The notes under the pieces: generated by a model | The model's input: the letters and a program-made list of their open reading frames with translations, nothing else | Told to the model about the DNA's origin: nothing | Database searches by the model: none | Part shown: piece by piece, positions 61,590-64,000 of the stretch | Layout of the letters: every line of letters starts with the position of its first letter | How positions within the stretch are numbered: position 1 is the first letter of the stretch | Program-made: the position numbers and the translations under genes | Assembly: GCA_942492925.1 (NCBI GenBank) | Contig: OW818641.1 | Span: forward strand, 186,001-250,000 | Reading direction: 5' to 3' | Source: QZKY01 sp942492925 | GTDB lineage: Bacteria > Pseudomonadota > Gammaproteobacteria > Burkholderiales > Burkholderiaceae_D | DNA: 64,000 nt

Positions 61590-62966
61590 TTATTTTTCTT
61601 CCAGGCGGTATTCAACATAGGCGCTGTCACGCACTTGTCGCAACCATTCCTGCAAGGCTTCATCGCGTTTGCGCGCGCGAATTGCATTACGCGCCACCAT
61701 GCGCAATCTTTCTTGTGAGACCTCGTCTGTTTTTCTTTCCACCACTTGAACCAAGTGATACCCAAATGGCGTCTCGATCGGCTCACTGACCTGTCCGGGC
61801 TTCAACGCATTCATCGCCCGCTCGAATTCCGGTACGGTGTCGCCCGGATAGATCCACCCCAGGTCACCGCCCTTGTTCGAGGAAGAATCGTTTGAGAAAG
61901 CTTTTGCCAAATCTTCAAACGTGGCCACCTTGTTGTCGAGTCGTTGCTTCAAATCGATGAGCTTGCGGCGCGCTTCCTCTGCTGACACGATTTGATTAAC
62001 TTTGAGCAAGATATGCCGTGCATGGGTTTGTTGCACCGCCGTCGGCAGGGGCATCGCTTTGGGACTGACACTACGACGTCCGATTAATTTCAGAACATGG
62101 AAACCGTTTGCGCTCTTGATGACGGGCGACACCTCTCCGATTTTCATTTTGACGACAGCGTCGCTGAACGTCTGCGGCAAGCGCTCCCGTAATCGCCATC
62201 CCATGTCACCACCCTGCAAGGCATTCTCCGCATCAGAGTAACTCACCGCCGTTTGCGAAAAGTCTGCGCCTTCGCGCAATTTCTGCATCACCAGTTGTGC
62301 GCGTTTATGGCTTGCCTCGATTTGCTCGGGCGATGCGTTTTCCGGAATGCGGATCAGGATATGCCCCAGATTGAATTCCAGTTGATCCTGAGACATACCG
62401 TATTCCGTTAAGAAATTCTCAATTTCCGAATCGCTAACCTGAATCTTGTTCTCGACTTCTCTTTCGCGCAGACGACGAATCGTGATTTCATCCCGAATTT
62501 GCTCACGGAACCGCACGAAAGGCACCCCGTCTCGCTCAACCCGTTTACGAAAATCCGTCGCCGACAGCTTGTTTTGCTCGGCAATCCGCGAAATGGCCGC
62601 GTCCAGCGCATGGTCATCCACGCGGATGCCCGCCTCTTTCGCCTTGTGCAACTGCGCTTTCTCGACGATCATGTGCTCCAACACCTGTTTTTGCAATTCT
62701 GCACGGGCAGGCACGACGCCACTTTTCCCCTTCAGGTTGCGAACAACCATATTCATTCGCGCGCTCAGATCGGCCTGCGTGATCACGTCCGTATTGACCA
62801 CGGCAACAATGGCGTCGACCAATTCCGGCTCGATTTTTTGCTTGCCGCTAAGCTTTGTTTTTGCAGATTGCGCATACCCCACGGACATCATGCCTACGCA
62901 GACCATCGCGCAAAAAAATCCTGCCATTCGTTTGGCAGCAAACGTTCGCTTGTTCTTGGAATGCAT
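61590..62966 (-). CDS. surA: Periplasmic chaperone / peptidyl-prolyl isomerase SurA
   Basis: A 458-residue exported chaperone for outer membrane beta-barrels. A signal peptide (MAGFFCAMVCVGMMSVGYAQ within MHSKNKRTFAAKR...) is followed by the SurA_N helical domain (ELVDAIVAVVNTDVITQADL). Two parvulin domains follow, the first from QLEFNLGHILIRIPE and the second from QQTHARHILLKVNQ. ATG 62966 is preferred over TTG 62984 because AGAAGGTG precedes it. LptD, encoded upstream, is a likely client. Confidence 0.94.
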   Translation of the reverse strand: MHSKNKRTFAAKRMAGFFCAMVCVGMMSVGYAQSAKTKLSGKQKIEPELVDAIVAVVNTDVITQADLSARMNMVVRNLKGKSGVVPARAELQKQVLEHMIVEKAQLHKAKEAGIRVDDHALDAAISRIAEQNKLSATDFRKRVERDGVPFVRFREQIRDEITIRRLREREVENKIQVSDSEIENFLTEYGMSQDQLEFNLGHILIRIPENASPEQIEASHKRAQLVMQKLREGADFSQTAVSYSDAENALQGGDMGWRLRERLPQTFSDAVVKMKIGEVSPVIKSANGFHVLKLIGRRSVSPKAMPLPTAVQQTHARHILLKVNQIVSAEEARRKLIDLKQRLDNKVATFEDLAKAFSNDSSSNKGGDLGWIYPGDTVPEFERAMNALKPGQVSEPIETPFGYHLVQVVERKTDEVSQERLRMVARNAIRARKRDEALQEWLRQVRDSAYVEYRLEEK

Positions 62967-63011
62967 GTTCTTCACCTTCTTCAAAATACTTCAATCACTT
63001 ATTGGGCGCAC

Positions 63012-64000
63012 TCATTTGGCGCGCTCGGATATCGATTCCTGGAATTGGTACCCAGGTATGGAACGACGCAAGGTGCCAATCGCATCCTGTCCTATCTTGG
63101 AAAACCCTTTCAGCTCAAGCTGAATGTAGTATGAATTTTCGACCGTCTCCGTTGCGGTATACAAACGCTGGGCCACAACACGGAAGACCCAGCAATCCGC
63201 GTTGTATTCAATACCGGCCATCCCCTGAATCGTTTTGTTTTGCGGCAAGTCATACGAGATCATGCCGACCCCATACCACCGCTTGAAGAGTGGCCATTGC
63301 ATGGACACATTCACCTGATCAATACCGACGTACTCACCAGGCTCATCGCGCAGATAGCTGTAGGAAGCGTTGAACACTTCCTTGTAACCTGGCTTCCATT
63401 GGAAGCCGGCATTCATTCTGTTCATCCGGCCTTGGCTCTCGCTGTATTGCAACACCGTATCGATGGTGAACTTGGGCACCACAGTTCCTGAAGCCGCCAG
63501 CAGCAAATCCGAACGGCTTTCGTTGCTCACTGTGCCAAGCGTCACGCGCTGATCCTCATAGTAAAAACGCTGACCAATTGCAAACTTGAAGCGTTCGGCC
63601 CCGGACGGCTCAATAAACCGAGAAATCAGGGCCGCCGTAAGTTGATTTGCATCGGCGACCCGATCCGATCCCGAAAACCGGTTCTCGCTAAATAACTGTG
63701 CAAACGTCAACCCTGGTTCGGCCGAATCAAAATTCGGATGGTCGCTTTGATCACGGTAAGGTGTTTTGACGTAGAACAATCGCGGCTCCAGTGTTTGCGT
63801 CATTTTGTTGCCAAACCACGCTGCCTCGCGTTCAAATATCAAGCCCGTATCCAACGAATAGGTCGGCACCGTCATGCTCATGGAGCGCGATCCGTCCCAA
63901 TCATTTTCCACGTTATATTGCACTGCGTGCAGAGAGACCTTCGGCTTGATGAAATAACTAGGCTGGATCAGTGAATAGGCCAACTGCGGCTTGAACAGAA
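63012..64000 (-). CDS. lptD: LPS-assembly protein LptD (3' part)
   Basis: The last 329 codons of the outer-membrane beta-barrel that inserts lipopolysaccharide; the start lies beyond the right edge. The frame stays open to base 64000 (the minus-strand reading begins LFKPQLAYSLIQPSYF). Alternating aromatic strands, LEPRLFYVKTPYRDQSDHPN and GFQWKPGYKEVFNASYSYL, fit the LptD barrel, and the position in lptD-surA-pdxA-rsmA is standard. Confidence 0.93.
   Translation of the reverse strand, partial: LFKPQLAYSLIQPSYFIKPKVSLHAVQYNVENDWDGSRSMSMTVPTYSLDTGLIFEREAAWFGNKMTQTLEPRLFYVKTPYRDQSDHPNFDSAEPGLTFAQLFSENRFSGSDRVADANQLTAALISRFIEPSGAERFKFAIGQRFYYEDQRVTLGTVSNESRSDLLLAASGTVVPKFTIDTVLQYSESQGRMNRMNAGFQWKPGYKEVFNASYSYLRDEPGEYVGIDQVNVSMQWPLFKRWYGVGMISYDLPQNKTIQGMAGIEYNADCWVFRVVAQRLYTATETVENSYYIQLELKGFSKIGQDAIGTLRRSIPGYQFQESISERAK

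Noticed and set aside
1..64000. CRISPR array, phage or origin of replication
   Set aside because: No series of equal-length repeats with spacers, no phage structural genes and no DnaA-box cluster were seen.

Overview
The window looks like a chromosomal segment of a betaproteobacterium in the order Burkholderiales, most likely the family Oxalobacteraceae. Three things point there: mreB divergent from gatCAB, the order lptD-surA-pdxA-rsmA, and a complete set of oxalate/glyoxylate genes. The latter are a formyl-CoA transferase (frc), an OxlT-type oxalate:formate antiporter, and a glyoxylate carboligase operon (gcl-hyi-glxR-ttuD-pyk). An oxalate-using relative of Oxalobacter, Oxalicibacterium or Herminiimonas fits. 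The species cannot be named from the sequence alone.

Layout. 1-3.8 kb: 5' end of mreB, then gatC-gatA-gatB. 3.8-5.1 kb: an AT-rich orphan gene and the first copy of a structured intergenic repeat. 5.1-14.9 kb: a conserved small gene, tex, a SWIM-SNF2 helicase, dps, an esterase and an AAA+ ATPase. 15-25.4 kb: the oxalate region, with frc, a PAS/sigma54 activator, a Sel1-repeat protein, an AarC-type CoA-transferase, an OxlT-like carrier, an FlK-like thioesterase and a dipeptide-type binding protein. 25.4-32.8 kb: ribF-ileS-lspA-coaBC-dut and an M48-like lipoprotein. 32.8-40.2 kb: an orphan GspE/PilB ATPase, a spermidine-synthase-like methyltransferase, small envelope and zinc-ribbon genes, tRNA-Arg(CCT), an ABC-F ATPase and a 5'-nucleotidase. 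40.2-42.4 kb: an accessory islet flanked by partial copies of the nucleotidase 3' end, with a small membrane protein, a HEPN-like protein and the second copy of the structured repeat. 42.4-50 kb: a LysR regulator divergent from gcl-hyi-glxR-ttuD-pyk. 50-64 kb: pabBC, a Na+/H+ antiporter-like gene, dnaB, a DUF47-pit pair, DUF475, BI-1, an HPF-like protein, an NhaR-like regulator, rsmA-pdxA-surA and the 3' part of lptD.

How the genes work together. OxlT would import oxalate in exchange for formate, and Frc would charge oxalate with CoA from formyl-CoA. The AarC-type CoA-transferase and FlK-like thioesterase could prime or balance that CoA cycle. Oxalyl-CoA decarboxylase (oxc), the next enzyme, is not in the window. 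Carbon entering as glyoxylate would pass through tartronate semialdehyde (Gcl, with Hyi), glycerate (GlxR) and 2-phosphoglycerate (TtuD); Pyk closes the route at pyruvate.

The least expected signals are two families of palindromic intergenic repeats whose copies keep base-pairing while their stem sequences differ, a glycine at Gcl position 51, a five-unit phased box array before the sigma54 activator, and the islet next to the 5'-nucleotidase. No insertion sequence, phage or CRISPR array was seen.
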